DNA of 64,000 nucleotides from assembly GCA_023437225.1 (NCBI GenBank), contig JAEZGS010000024.1:62001-126000 (forward strand), in the 5' to 3' direction. Source of the stretch: Bacteroidota bacterium (GTDB taxonomy: Bacteria; Bacteroidota; Bacteroidia; Chitinophagales; Chitinophagaceae). The notes beneath the pieces are model-generated. The model was given only the letters and a program-made list of their open reading frames with translations. It was not told where the DNA came from and did not search any database. Shown here in pieces: positions 51,601 through 59,576 of this stretch (position 1 is its first letter; every line of letters begins with the position of its first letter). The position numbers and the translations under genes were made by a program.

Positions 51601-51666
51601 CTGTGCTTTCATTGGCAGGAAAAAAAATTGCGACAGGATTATCAGTATTATCGTTCGTAACATCAT
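45628..51666 (-). CDS. alpha-2-macroglobulin-like protein, no thioester
   Basis: A very large exported protein of about 2012 residues. I start at the first of two adjacent ATGs (51666), which leads into the signal peptide LRTIILIILSQFFFLPMKAQ; an open frame 66 bases longer lacks a reason. Macroglobulin MG domains occupy the middle (FYTDRAIYRPGQIVEFKGIVATRDY is the MG2 hallmark). The bait-region/A2M core has FFFPDVKADENGSISLRFTMPDALTQWRWLNIAHS, and the helical thioester-domain toroid follows. The place where CxEQ is expected reads RDGSSDQIFHRMYA, so the thioester is absent. Such proteins are thought to guard the envelope against proteases. The function here is inferred. Confidence 0.88.
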   Translation of the reverse strand: MMLRTIILIILSQFFFLPMKAQHEYFETQWKRVDSLFSKEGRTETALKITNDLYARASKENNEVQKIKALQYRIYLEQGKYEDALPRAIRQLEKETLNSIGVSRAILQSLTAEAYWRLLQQVRFELNGRTNTQNRDNNFENWSEEQFHQHISKLYRQSLSARALLQKTSIQRYSPLLSKGNTPLLRPTVYDLLAHRALDYSISSDGSPIAPATAFEINAQKAFSNSEDFVTWKIEHNDSSDNKFMSLLIFQELLRFHSKDKEPSARIDADIQRIQYMYENAVVNNKNELYLAALKNISESYPKHPAAAQAWYLQAQHFFNLGSSYDASFETIVNQDSMRFALVRAIELCNEAVSINATSEGKSNCTELIRRIRETAVTIGLEEVNLPGKPFRMLVSFKNAATLNFRIIQHETNYWRNTRQHWENEYWSQLISMKPMRSFSLNLPDTKDYQLHRLESIVDALPNGHYTIVASSDPNFALKNNKHLGAVEFQVSNIGYFNKENDHFVVDRVEGKTMPGVVVNQHYMKYDEKARKNFYELANTFTSDHQGKFITKVDVKRGYNRGVFELKYNNDRLVVNEPHIYRHYVESQTEVRQDQFEKQNRRTFFYTDRAIYRPGQIVEFKGIVATRDYLTKNPRSEKDFPTLVVLEDANGIQVDSMKVLTNNFGSYHGKFTLPSDRLNGVFTIRDTSTQSITSFSVEEYKRPKFNVDLRRPTQTFLVNDTISIKGMATAFAGNSISNANVRYRVTRKVYFPIWSRGFGRIWPPFEDEVMEITSGITKTDAAGNFEISFVAIPDKKQAREFAPVFHFEVNADVTDMNGETHSSQLTVNAGYTALMVNIEAQTKYNTDSIPRATITVKNLNDIPLNSGLNIRVSKLKEPGRVLRPRLWEQPDQFLIDSVSYVQQFPFDIYKNENEIANWPVEVRISQRNDSANKELKIAEQPLKEGYYLLEVYTMGHADTGVAKHIFRVIGAKPVSGEAYVEIASNKESLQPGNELKYRVHTNLDKANIVLQEMTNDSANAYLVTNAGREFNVKKIAEQDRGHIRIIVASVRNNSFYSDEKIISVPYDNKKLKMTVETFRDRTLPAANEEWKLKIQSHDNKTIPAELVSVLYDASLDVLRKHEWLLPAIWSKAIPQGRFDGSTNFKRADQFSKYFNNYNGAGFDKQYTTLGYEPFAGRSRRVFSRPTAVANAEAKMEESATVRMRGKASGLVVNQLAADSTASAGAAPQEKQQAPIQMRRDFRETAFFFPDVKADENGSISLRFTMPDALTQWRWLNIAHSENLELGSLERTMITQKPLMVQPNIPRFLREGDHLELMAKVVNMTSEEMTGQVELQLIDPETMQPVDGWFRNFFPNQYFTAAAGESVVANFSIEVPFLYQKPVIYRFFVRSQNHTDGEENVIPILSNRKLVTETQIISMQSDTSRNVRFDALLNSEGSETISHHKLSVEYTTNPSWMVVQSLPYLITVRDGSSDQIFHRMYANAIAANILRSSPIIGEVMKQWHAKDTGYLSKLEQNQELKNILLKQTPWIFEAKSQSQQFKDLYQLFDSIQNAKAIDDALKQLKNLQQDNGAFSWMQGGPSDRFITQEILIGIGRLIRLNAVNNEQKSFLLSIAKPALAYAHERIIEDHRNALKAKSPGISTIQVHYLYMLSFYQEFGVTGKAFDAFNFYRKLSQTQWIKLNRYGQATTLLSLLRTGDRHNANRIFVSLKENAIHHQELGMYWKDVTGGYYWYQSAIEAQAALIEAFAEMKASPEQINSLKTWLIRHKQTNHWGNVAATADAAYALLITGGNWLNETPSVRFTLGENKILSKDQQEAGTGYMKSVIEGRDVRASYGNIKIDINKSGNTKPGWGAVYWQYFEDLDKIKNSATALSIQKQLFVEKMSDKGPVLTPIQDGAMIRIGDKLVVRLKLTTDRTLEYVHLQDMRAASLEPVDVLSGYTWNGGLGYYQVTGDASTDFYFDRLPKGSYQFEYRMTVQIAGTFFNGIALAQCMYAPEFISNAQGMKLMVEKE

Positions 51667-51704
51667 CTGTTTTTTGGAGATTCCACGTAAGCTACTAAAA
51701 TGCA

Positions 51705-51729
51705 GAAAGCCCCCGGTTAGAGAGCTTTC
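51705..51729 (-). terminator. terminator-like hairpin after sucD
   Basis: In the minus sense GAAAGCTC pairs with GGGCTTTC (one G-U) around a 9-base loop, followed by TGCATTTTAG. The U tract is weak, so termination may be partial and the large downstream gene may receive read-through. Confidence 0.5.
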
Positions 51730-51754
51730 CAAAAATTATCATTTAACAACCTGG

Positions 51755-52639
51755 TCAGGCGGTTTGTCTTTGTTCAAGTACTTTCTTGATCGTAGCACCA
51801 ATATCTGCGGGACTCGAAACCACTTCAATTCCGCATTCGGCCATTATTTTCATTTTTGCCTCTGCGGTATCATCTGCGCCACCGACAATTGCACCGGCAT
51901 GTCCCATCCGACGCCCCGGAGGAGCTGTCTGTCCGGCTATGAAGCCAACAACGGGTTTGGTACCAAATTCTTTATACCATCTTGCGGCTTCCGCTTCCAT
52001 GCCGCCACCGATTTCACCAATCATCACTACTGCATCGGTTTCAGGATCGCCCATAAACATCTCAAGCGCTTCGCGTGTAGTAGTTCCGATAATAGGATCG
52101 CCTCCAATTCCAACTGCAGTGGACACACCCAGCCCGGCCTTTGCTACCTGGTCCGCCGCTTCGTAAGTAAGGGTGCCCGATTTCGAAACAACGCCAACAC
52201 GTCCTTTCTTGAAAACAAATCCTGGCATAATTCCCACCTTGCATTCATCGGCGGTAATAACACCCGGACAATTAGGTCCTATAAGGCGGGTGTTGGTACC
52301 AAGCAGGTAATTTTTGACTTTCACCATATCCTGTACAGGGATGCCTTCAGTGATACACACCACCAGTTCGATGCCTGCTTCGGCTGCTTCCATAATTGCG
52401 TCAGCAGCAAAACCGGGCGGAACGAAGATTATAGAGACGTTTGCGTTGGTTTGCTTTACAGCTTCTGCAACCGTATTGAATACTGGCTTATTCAGGTGCA
52501 CGGTACCACCTTTATTAGGCGTTACTCCACCAACCACATCTGATCCGTATTCGATCATTTGCGAAGCGTGAAATGTTCCTTCGGTACCAGTAAATCCCTG
52601 CACTAATATTCTTGAACTCTTGTTTACTAATATGCTCAT
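51755..52639 (-). CDS. sucD: succinyl-CoA ligase, alpha subunit
   Basis: TCA-cycle enzyme subunit that binds CoA and carries the phosphohistidine. N-terminal VNKSSRILVQGFTGTEGTFHASQMIEYGSDVVGGVTP is diagnostic. The active-site histidine is in GRRMGHAGAIVGG near residue 249. It has 294 residues, normal. The beta subunit gene sucC is not adjacent and not in the window. A good -7 box, TATATTTG, is only 7 bases from the ATG, suggesting a very short 5' UTR. Confidence 0.95.
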   Translation of the reverse strand: MSILVNKSSRILVQGFTGTEGTFHASQMIEYGSDVVGGVTPNKGGTVHLNKPVFNTVAEAVKQTNANVSIIFVPPGFAADAIMEAAEAGIELVVCITEGIPVQDMVKVKNYLLGTNTRLIGPNCPGVITADECKVGIMPGFVFKKGRVGVVSKSGTLTYEAADQVAKAGLGVSTAVGIGGDPIIGTTTREALEMFMGDPETDAVVMIGEIGGGMEAEAARWYKEFGTKPVVGFIAGQTAPPGRRMGHAGAIVGGADDTAEAKMKIMAECGIEVVSSPADIGATIKKVLEQRQTA

Positions 52640-52646
52640 AGTAGGG

Positions 52647-52654
52647 CAAATATA
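52647..52654 (-). promoter_or_regulatory. candidate -7 box for sucD
   Basis: TATATTTG on the minus strand matches TAnnTTTG exactly; TTTC stands 20 bases upstream, near the -33 TTTG consensus. The gap to the ATG is 7 bases, so the transcript may be almost leaderless. Confidence 0.5.
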
Positions 52655-52667
52655 ATGTGGTAATGTT

Positions 52668-52686
52668 GAAATGGGAAATGGGAAAT
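52668..52686 (+). repeat. short GAAATGG heptamer array
   Basis: Two and a half GAAATGG units, the family seen after ilvD. Here the array is antisense to the flanking minus-strand genes and lies upstream of sucD. Confidence 0.6.
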
Positions 52687-52692
52687 CGAATA

Positions 52693-52745
52693 CATTAGCA
52701 CACTAGCACATTAGCACACTAGCATACTAACACACTAGCACATTA
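52693..52745 (-). repeat. TGCTAATG/TGCTAGTG octamer array overlapping the mlaF stop
   Basis: In plus-strand reading the units are CATTAGCA, CACTAGCA, CATTAGCA, CACTAGCA, TACTAACA, CACTAGCA, CATTA, in exact 8-base register. The last five bases include the mlaF stop codon. Confidence 0.85.
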
Positions 52746-53552
52746 AGATAACAGCTCATCCATGTTCCTGTCATTATCAATTTTACCAGTCATTTCGAGC
52801 ATACGCATATCTTTTGCATCCTTTAAAAATTCAGATGCGAAGATGAAATCATTGAGCCTTTCGTTCTTACTAAAAATGATCTCTTCTTTATTGCCTTCCC
52901 ATTCTTTCTGTCCCTCATGCATGTAAAGAATGTGATCGCCCATCTCCATCACACTGTTCATGTCGTGGGTGTTCACAATAGTTGTGATGTTATATTCGAT
53001 AGTGATCTCTTTAATGAGTCGGTCAATTACCATTGAAGTAAGCGGATCAAGTCCCGAGTTGGGCTCATCAACAAAGAGATATTTTGGATTCAACACAATT
53101 GCCCGCGCAATGCCTACGCGCTTCTTCATACCGCCACTAAGTTCTGCAGGAAACTTTTTATTTGCGCCGTCAAGGTTAACACGATCAAGCGCTTCATTCA
53201 CACGTTTCCGTTTTTTCTGATAATTATCGGTTGTGAACATGTTGAGCGGAAACATTACATTTTGTTCAACTGTCAGACTGTCAAATAATGCAGAACCCTG
53301 GAACAACATGCCGATCTCCTTGCGGATCTCTTTTTTTTCGTGGACGTCCATGCTGATGAAGTCGTGTCCATTATAAAGTATCTGGCCGCTGTCGGGAGTA
53401 AATAATCCCACCAGGCATTTCATAAACACCGTTTTTCCACTTCCGCTTGAACCGATGATCAGGTTGCAACTTCCCGGATGCATGTTCACGGTTACTCCGT
53501 TAAGTATGGTTCGGTCGCCAAATGATTTCTTAATATCTTTTACTTCGATCAT
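52743..53552 (-). CDS. ABC transporter ATP-binding protein, MlaF-like
   Basis: A 269-residue ATPase with Walker A GSSGSGKT at 34-41, signature LSGGMKKRVGIARA, and Walker B YLFVDEPNSGLDP followed by the switch His in VNTHDMNSV. This pattern is the MlaF/Ttg2A branch, which with an MlaE-type permease moves phospholipids between the membranes. The C-terminal 30 residues are not shared with canonical MlaF. It is 14 bases after the permease gene. No MlaD (MCE) gene is visible downstream in this window, so the complex is incomplete here. Confidence 0.88.
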   Translation of the reverse strand: MIEVKDIKKSFGDRTILNGVTVNMHPGSCNLIIGSSGSGKTVFMKCLVGLFTPDSGQILYNGHDFISMDVHEKKEIRKEIGMLFQGSALFDSLTVEQNVMFPLNMFTTDNYQKKRKRVNEALDRVNLDGANKKFPAELSGGMKKRVGIARAIVLNPKYLFVDEPNSGLDPLTSMVIDRLIKEITIEYNITTIVNTHDMNSVMEMGDHILYMHEGQKEWEGNKEEIIFSKNERLNDFIFASEFLKDAKDMRMLEMTGKIDNDRNMDELLS

Positions 53553-53566
53553 TATAGTTGATTGAA

Positions 53567-54313
53567 TTAATCAGTACTCAACAACAGGAGACTGAGGATA
53601 TAATCCGCACACAATATCGCCACACAACTTACCACTACAGATTTTGTACTTGCTCTTCCAATTTCAAGCGAACCACCTTTTACATTATATCCATAAAAGG
53701 CGGGTATGCTTGCGATAAGAAATGCAAAAACATATGCTTTGATCAGAGCGAAATAAACGTTGAAAGGCATGAACGCTAACAGCAATCCGGTGTCATAATC
53801 ATTGGCAGAAACTATTCCGGTAGTTACACTGGCAAGCCGTCCGCCGTAAATACCAAGTCCTGCCGAAATCACTACCAGCAGCGGAATGGTTATAAGCCCT
53901 GCGAGTATCTTGGGTAGAACCAGGTATGCCTTTGTGTTGATGCCCATTATCTCAAGGGCATCGATCTGTTCACTTACACGCATATTTCCCAGTTCACTTG
54001 CAATCTTACTTCCCACTACGCCGGCAAGAACGATTCCAACAAGCGTGGGAGAGAACTCCAATATCACGGTGTCTCGAACTATCTGTGCAACGAGCGTTTT
54101 TGGAAGCACAGGCGATACCATTTGGTATGCGGTCTGTAACGCCGAAACGGCTCCCATAAAAAACGAAATGATAACAACGATCCACAAGGAGCCGATGCCT
54201 ATTTCAGAGCACTGATGCATTAGTTCTTTCCAGTACATCTTTGAGTTCTCCGGCCTGGAAAACATGCCGCGCAATAAAAGAATGTACTCGCCAAATTCAG
54301 AAAATACCTTCAT
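53567..54313 (-). CDS. ABC transporter permease, MlaE family
   Basis: A 248-residue inner-membrane protein with five or so hydrophobic segments and the MlaE core GSLWIVVIISFFMGAVSALQTAYQM, ILEFSPTLVGIVLAGVVGSKIASELGNMRVSEQIDALEIMG. The last is the coupling-helix signature of the family. It pairs with the ATPase encoded immediately downstream and probably serves lipid asymmetry of the outer membrane. It lies 30 bases after the malic enzyme gene. Confidence 0.9.
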   Translation of the reverse strand: MKVFSEFGEYILLLRGMFSRPENSKMYWKELMHQCSEIGIGSLWIVVIISFFMGAVSALQTAYQMVSPVLPKTLVAQIVRDTVILEFSPTLVGIVLAGVVGSKIASELGNMRVSEQIDALEIMGINTKAYLVLPKILAGLITIPLLVVISAGLGIYGGRLASVTTGIVSANDYDTGLLLAFMPFNVYFALIKAYVFAFLIASIPAFYGYNVKGGSLEIGRASTKSVVVSCVAILCADYILSLLLLSTD

Positions 54314-54343
54314 GTTTTATCGTTGAGGTCGATGCCCCTAAAT

Positions 54344-56695
54344 TTATTGAACCTGCTGCTTTTTATTTTTTGCAGGTTTTGCTTTCAGATCCGCATACTT
54401 CTTATCCTGCCCTCCGGAAGAAGATTTCGATTTCAATTGTGCATCTACAACAGCTATCATCGCCATGTTGACAATGCTTCGAACCGAACTGCCCAGTTGC
54501 AACACGTGCACAGGCTTCTTCAATCCAAGGAGAATCGGACCGATTGCATCGGCACCTCCAACTTCCTTAAGTAAATTATATGCCACATTGCCTGCTGCAA
54601 GGTTAGGGAAGATAAGCGTATTAACCTCTGCATCAACAAGTTCACTGAATGGGTAGTTTTCTTTAAGCATCTCCTGGTTAAATGCAAGGCTTGCCTGCAT
54701 CTCACCGTCTACCAATAAAGTCGGGTTCTTTTGTTTAATGATGGCCCTTGCTTGTGCCACAAGTTTCGCTTCCGGCGAATCACTCGAACCAAAGTTTGAA
54801 TAACTCAGCATGGCGATTCTTGGCGTGAGGTTAAAGTTCCTCACTTCTCTTGCTACCAGCAGGGTAATGTCTGCAAGTTCTTCAGCGGTTGGATTGAAAT
54901 TCACCGTGGTATCTGCCAGGAAAAGAGGTCCCTTCTTGGTCAGGAGTATGTACATGCCGGCCAGTTTCTTGGTCCCTTCTTCCATGCCAATGATTTGAAT
55001 GGCAGGACGAATGGTATCCGGGTAGTTTCGTGTCAACCCCGAAATCATTGTATCTGCTTCACCGGTTTCTACCATCATACACCCGAAATGATTTCGGTCT
55101 TTCATGAACTTCATCGACTCATACTTATTCACTCCTTTGCGATGACGCTTATGGAAGAATATGTCACCAAAGTATTGTCTTTTATCTTCGGTTTCATCTC
55201 CTTGCGGATTGATGATTGGAAGTGTATCGATATCGATGCTGTTCTCGTCTGCTATAGCTTTGATCACGTGCGGCTTTCCGAGGAGAATAGGATAGGCAAT
55301 GCCTTCGTCATAAACAATCTGAGCTGCTTTGAGGATCTTTGGATTGTCTGCTTCGGCAAATACAATTCGCTTAGGATCCTTTCTTGCCTTGTTCCCTATC
55401 ACCCGAAGGATCTGGTTGTCCAGGCCGAGTCTCTTATTGAGTTCAACGGCATATTCATCCCAGTTCCTTATGGTTGCCTGCGCAACCCCGGATGCGATCG
55501 CAGCCTTTGCAACTGCCGGGGCAATGGTTGACAGCAGACGAGGGTCCAGTGGTTTAGGTATGATGTAATGTGGTCCGTAAACAATGTTTTTTTCGTTATA
55601 TGCGATATTCACGATATCGGGAACGGGCGTTCTTGCAAGCTCTGCAAGCGAGCGTACAGCCGCTAATTTCATGTCCTCATTAATCGATTTCGCGCGAACA
55701 TCAAGGGCGCCACGGAAGATGAACGGAAATCCAAGCACATTATTCACCTGGTTAGGATAATCGCTTCGCCCAGTTGCCATGATAATATCATCTCTTACCG
55801 AGGTGGCTGCTTCCCAGGTGATCTCAGGATCCGGGTTTGCCATCGCGAAAACAATGGGTCTCTTTGCCATGCTTTTCACCATTTCCGGCGATATCGCATT
55901 TGCAACGCTTAATCCTATAAAGACATCAGCGTCTTTCATAGCTTCTGCAAGAGTGCATGGGGGAGCATCGATTGCAAATTGTTGTTTCTCTGAATCAAGA
56001 TCTGGCCTTCCCTTGTAGATCAAACCCTTTCGGTCGAACATATAGATGTTCGAAGGCTTTGCGCCCAGCGCGATGTATAGTTTGGTGCATGCCATTGAAG
56101 CAGCACCTGCACCATTCACTATCACCTTTACTTTGTCGATCTTTTTCTTTTGCAGATCCAAGGCGTTGAGCAATGCCGCGGAGCTAATAATGGCAGTACC
56201 ATGTTGATCATCGTGCATAACCGGGATGTCCATGATCTCACGTAGCTTTCTTTCAATGTAGAAACATTCAGGAGCTTTGATGTCTTCCAGGTTAATTCCG
56301 CCAAACGTCGGTTCGAGTGCCTTCACAATTTGCACAAATCTCTCCGGGTCTTTTTCGTTGATCTCAATATCAAATACGTCGATGTCCGAGAATATCTTGA
56401 ACAATACGCCTTTCCCTTCCATGACTGGTTTGGAGGCTTCCGGACCAATATCGCCAAGACCCAGAACGGCCGTGCCGTTAGAGATCACGGCAACAAGGTT
56501 GCCCTTGGCTGTGTACTTATAAACGTTCTCAACATTCTGATGGATTTCTTTACACGGCTCGGCTACACCGGGAGAGTAAGCCAGGGATAGATCGCGCTGT
56601 GTTTTTGCATCTTTGGTGGGTACTACTTCTATCTTTCCGGGGCGACCCTTTGCATGATATTCAAGGGCCTGCTCCCGCCGTAGATCTTTCTGCAT
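54344..56695 (-). CDS. maeB: NADP-dependent malic enzyme with phosphotransacetylase-like domain
   Basis: Oxidative decarboxylation of malate to pyruvate with NADPH formation. The N-terminal catalytic part (LSLAYSPGVAEPCKEI, MHDDQHGTAIISSAALLNAL, VIVNGAGAASMACTKLYIALG) occupies about residues 1-410. The C-terminal 330 residues resemble phosphate acetyltransferase (RIVFAEADNPKILKAAQIVYDEGIAYPILLG), normally a regulatory, not catalytic, domain in MaeB. It has 783 residues, full length, with a lysine-rich tail. It is upstream of mlaE with a 30-base gap and could share its transcript. Confidence 0.94.
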   Translation of the reverse strand: MQKDLRREQALEYHAKGRPGKIEVVPTKDAKTQRDLSLAYSPGVAEPCKEIHQNVENVYKYTAKGNLVAVISNGTAVLGLGDIGPEASKPVMEGKGVLFKIFSDIDVFDIEINEKDPERFVQIVKALEPTFGGINLEDIKAPECFYIERKLREIMDIPVMHDDQHGTAIISSAALLNALDLQKKKIDKVKVIVNGAGAASMACTKLYIALGAKPSNIYMFDRKGLIYKGRPDLDSEKQQFAIDAPPCTLAEAMKDADVFIGLSVANAISPEMVKSMAKRPIVFAMANPDPEITWEAATSVRDDIIMATGRSDYPNQVNNVLGFPFIFRGALDVRAKSINEDMKLAAVRSLAELARTPVPDIVNIAYNEKNIVYGPHYIIPKPLDPRLLSTIAPAVAKAAIASGVAQATIRNWDEYAVELNKRLGLDNQILRVIGNKARKDPKRIVFAEADNPKILKAAQIVYDEGIAYPILLGKPHVIKAIADENSIDIDTLPIINPQGDETEDKRQYFGDIFFHKRHRKGVNKYESMKFMKDRNHFGCMMVETGEADTMISGLTRNYPDTIRPAIQIIGMEEGTKKLAGMYILLTKKGPLFLADTTVNFNPTAEELADITLLVAREVRNFNLTPRIAMLSYSNFGSSDSPEAKLVAQARAIIKQKNPTLLVDGEMQASLAFNQEMLKENYPFSELVDAEVNTLIFPNLAAGNVAYNLLKEVGGADAIGPILLGLKKPVHVLQLGSSVRSIVNMAMIAVVDAQLKSKSSSGGQDKKYADLKAKPAKNKKQQVQ

Positions 56696-56906
56696 AAAGT
56701 GGATTTTGTCTGTTACGGTTCCTTTCTAGCGCATGCAATTTAGGTCATTGAGCGATAGAGACGGGTGATTTTCTGCACTTTACTGCTGTTGGTATCATTA
56801 AAATGCCAAGTTTGCGTTAACATATTATAACCGGAAGTTGCCCGCTTATTTGATAAACCAAAAAATGTATTTTTAGAACCGCAATTCAAACAACCGTTAA
56901 CAACCT

Positions 56907-58286
56907 ATGCATAAGATAAAATTTCAACTAACTGTACTTGCCATCGCAGGTACATTTTTGTTTGCCGCATGTTCCAAGGAAAAAGGAGTAGAGAACGGCA
57001 CGTTGGAACCCGGTGTGGATACGAGTTCCATGGCCTCGAAGGTCAAAGATACAGCGCTGATGATCGCAGAAGATATCTACCTGTGGTACCAGCAAATACC
57101 CGCAAATTTCGACGCAAGGAAGTATGCTGATCCGGGTGCCATAATGGAAGCTATCCGGCAATACAGCGTTGAGCCAGGTTTTCCAAATCCGGTCGATCGT
57201 TGGAGCTTCGGTATGAAAAAAGAAGAATGGGACAATGTTGCCGGTGGTATCGCAAAAGACTTCGGTCTTAATATATTTTTTCTTGAAGACGGTGATCTGC
57301 GTGTAAGATCTGTGGACGAAAATTCACCTGCTGGACAAGCCGGGGTGCGGCGCGGCTGGAGAATTACGAAGATCAACAACAGCACAAACATGACGATCGC
57401 AAATGCCGACTTCATTGTTGACAATGTATATTACAGCGACCAGACAACGTTTACATTTGCAAAGCCTGATGGCACAAACGTTACTCTTCCACTTGGATCT
57501 GCAAGCTATATTGAAAACCCTATTTACCTCGACACGGTGTACAACATAAATAATAAGAATGTCGGGTACATGGTTTACAATTCATTCCTCGGCGAAGAAG
57601 AGCCGATCACGAATAAATTTGCAGAAGTGTTTCAGAAGTTTAGTGATGCAAATGTGACTGAAATGATCATCGACCTTAGATACAACGGTGGTGGTTATGT
57701 ATCGCTGCAGGACAAGCTTGCAAACTACCTGGCACCATCGTCTGCCAACGGCGATGTGATGATGAGCCAGGAGTTTAATAATAAATACTCGGTTTATAAC
57801 AGCACAACGAAATTTGAGAAGATTGGTAATCTTAATTTGTCGCGGATCTTTTTCATTGTAAGTGGAAGCACAGCATCTGCAAGTGAATTGCTCATCAATA
57901 ACCTCAAGCCATTTATGGATGTGAAAGTTGTTGGACCGGAATGGACCTATGGTAAGCCGGTTGGATACTTCAATATTCCTGTCGGCGACTGGTATGTATT
58001 CCCTGTTTCCTTCCGTTCGACCAACAAGAATGGATCGGGTAATTATTTCGATGGCATCCAAACCGATAAGCAGGTTGGCGATGGCATCGATAAAGACTGG
58101 GGAGACGTTAACGAAGCAAGTCTGTCATCTATTCTCCGATACATTAATACGGGCTCATTTGGCTTCGCCGGTGAAAGGCCTGGTGTTGCTGCACGTGACG
58201 GAATGCGCGATGGTAGGCTCAAAGAAACTAATCAACGTATAGATCGTGTGAAGTTCAGAGGGATGATTGCGGAAAGACCTTTTTAA
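56907..58286 (+). CDS. S41-family peptidase lipoprotein with PDZ domain
   Basis: A 459-residue processing-protease homologue. The N-terminal signal ends in the lipobox LFAAC with Cys22, so it is lipid anchored in the envelope. A helical N-terminal region precedes a PDZ domain (LRVRSVDENSPAGQAGVRRGWRI, about 130-155). The S41 catalytic domain has MIIDLRYNGGGYVSLQDKLANYL and the serine motif SGSTASASELLINNL. The C-terminal tail is charged and atypical. The substrate is unknown. It is a single gene with a repeat hairpin following it. Confidence 0.88.
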   Translation: MHKIKFQLTVLAIAGTFLFAACSKEKGVENGTLEPGVDTSSMASKVKDTALMIAEDIYLWYQQIPANFDARKYADPGAIMEAIRQYSVEPGFPNPVDRWSFGMKKEEWDNVAGGIAKDFGLNIFFLEDGDLRVRSVDENSPAGQAGVRRGWRITKINNSTNMTIANADFIVDNVYYSDQTTFTFAKPDGTNVTLPLGSASYIENPIYLDTVYNINNKNVGYMVYNSFLGEEEPITNKFAEVFQKFSDANVTEMIIDLRYNGGGYVSLQDKLANYLAPSSANGDVMMSQEFNNKYSVYNSTTKFEKIGNLNLSRIFFIVSGSTASASELLINNLKPFMDVKVVGPEWTYGKPVGYFNIPVGDWYVFPVSFRSTNKNGSGNYFDGIQTDKQVGDGIDKDWGDVNEASLSSILRYINTGSFGFAGERPGVAARDGMRDGRLKETNQRIDRVKFRGMIAERPF

Positions 58287-58351
58287 CGGAAAGCGGGAAG
58301 CGGGAAGCGGAAAGCGGGTACTAAAACTGCTTTCTGCTTTCCGCTTTCCGC
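58286..58351 (+). repeat. CGGAAAG heptamer array that folds on itself
   Basis: CGGAAAG/CGGGAAG units after the S41 stop are followed by inverted CTTTCCG units. 58300-58315 and 58336-58351 can form a 16-pair hairpin with one G-U around a 20-base loop. Confidence 0.75.
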
Positions 58352-58376
58352 ATTCTGGAATAATATATTTTTGCTC

Positions 58377-59576
58377 ATGCTTAAAGAGCAGATACAAGCG
58401 CTTGCATCAAAATACGCGCAAGACACCATTCAGATTCGCCGTCATCTTCATGCACATCCTGAGTTGAGCTACCAGGAGTTTGAGACGTCTAAGTTTATCC
58501 AGCAGAAACTTACGGATTACGGAATTCCCTTTGAAGTGATGGCAGCAACCGGAGTGGTTGGAATTATTAAGGGCATTGACGCTGATTCAAGGGTGATCGC
58601 ACTTCGTGCCGATATAGACGCACTTCCTATCCATGAAGAAAATAATATAGCATATCGTTCCACAACTGATGGTGTAATGCATGCATGCGGGCATGATGTT
58701 CATTCCAGTTGCCTGCTTGGCGCCGCACGAATATTAAGTGAACTCAAAGACCAATGGAAAGGCACTGTGAAGTTGATCTTTCAACCAGGTGAGGAAAAGA
58801 ATCCTGGAGGAGCCAGTCTTTTGATAAAAGAAGGTGTGCTGAATAATCCGGCGCCCTCCTGCATATTCGGCTTACATGTCCATCCGCATTTAGAGGTGGG
58901 TCAACTGAGCTTTCGTTCAGGCCAGGTGATGGCTAGTGCTGATGAATTATATTTTACCGTTCGCGGCAAAGGCGGTCATGCAGCGGCCCCGCATCTTACA
59001 GTCGACACAATACTTGTTGCTTCCCATCTTGTCGTAGCACTTCAACAGGTGATCAGTCGCAATAACAACCCTCTTTCTCCATCGGTATTATCGATATGTT
59101 CCATGCAGGGAGGGTATACAACAAATGTGATCCCCAATGAAGTGAAACTGATGGGCACATTTCGGGCGCTCGATGAAACATGGAGATATAAAGCACATGA
59201 ACACATCCGGCAAATCGCCAAAGGAGTTGTTGAAGGAATGGGGGCGGAATTGGAGATGAGGATCGATATCGGATACCCCTGTGTTTACAATGATGAGCAG
59301 TTGCATGAAGTGGCGTTGAATCACGCAGTTGAGTATATGGGCGAAGAACATATTGAAACCACCGAGGTGCGTATGGGCGCGGAGGATTTCGGGTACTATT
59401 CACAGAAGATACCCGGCTGCTTTTATCGTCTGGGTGCGGGCAATGCCGCAAAAGGAATAAACTCAGGGGTTCATACACCCACCTTCAATATTGATGAATC
59501 CGCTATCGAGATCGGGATGGGTATGATGGCTTATCTGGGCGCAGTTGCGAATTTGGGAATGGAAGAACATGAATGA
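58377..59576 (+). CDS. M20-family amidohydrolase
   Basis: A 399-residue metal-dependent hydrolase of the N-acyl-amino-acid amidohydrolase/hippurate hydrolase group. Metal ligands are seen in HACGHD at 102-107 (Cys104, His106) and in FQPGEE (Glu139, Glu140), with RRHLHAHPELSYQEFETS near the start and MGAEDFGYYSQKIPGCFYRLG near the end. The start is ATG 58377; a TTG two codons earlier is possible. The substrate, an N-acylated amino acid or peptide, cannot be named from sequence. No signal peptide is seen. Confidence 0.9.
   Translation: MLKEQIQALASKYAQDTIQIRRHLHAHPELSYQEFETSKFIQQKLTDYGIPFEVMAATGVVGIIKGIDADSRVIALRADIDALPIHEENNIAYRSTTDGVMHACGHDVHSSCLLGAARILSELKDQWKGTVKLIFQPGEEKNPGGASLLIKEGVLNNPAPSCIFGLHVHPHLEVGQLSFRSGQVMASADELYFTVRGKGGHAAAPHLTVDTILVASHLVVALQQVISRNNNPLSPSVLSICSMQGGYTTNVIPNEVKLMGTFRALDETWRYKAHEHIRQIAKGVVEGMGAELEMRIDIGYPCVYNDEQLHEVALNHAVEYMGEEHIETTEVRMGAEDFGYYSQKIPGCFYRLGAGNAAKGINSGVHTPTFNIDESAIEIGMGMMAYLGAVANLGMEEHE

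Noticed and set aside
51515..52543. 342-codon plus-strand frame opposite sucD
   Set aside because: It is antisense to conserved SucD coding sequence and its His/Cys/Phe-rich composition shows it is a shadow.
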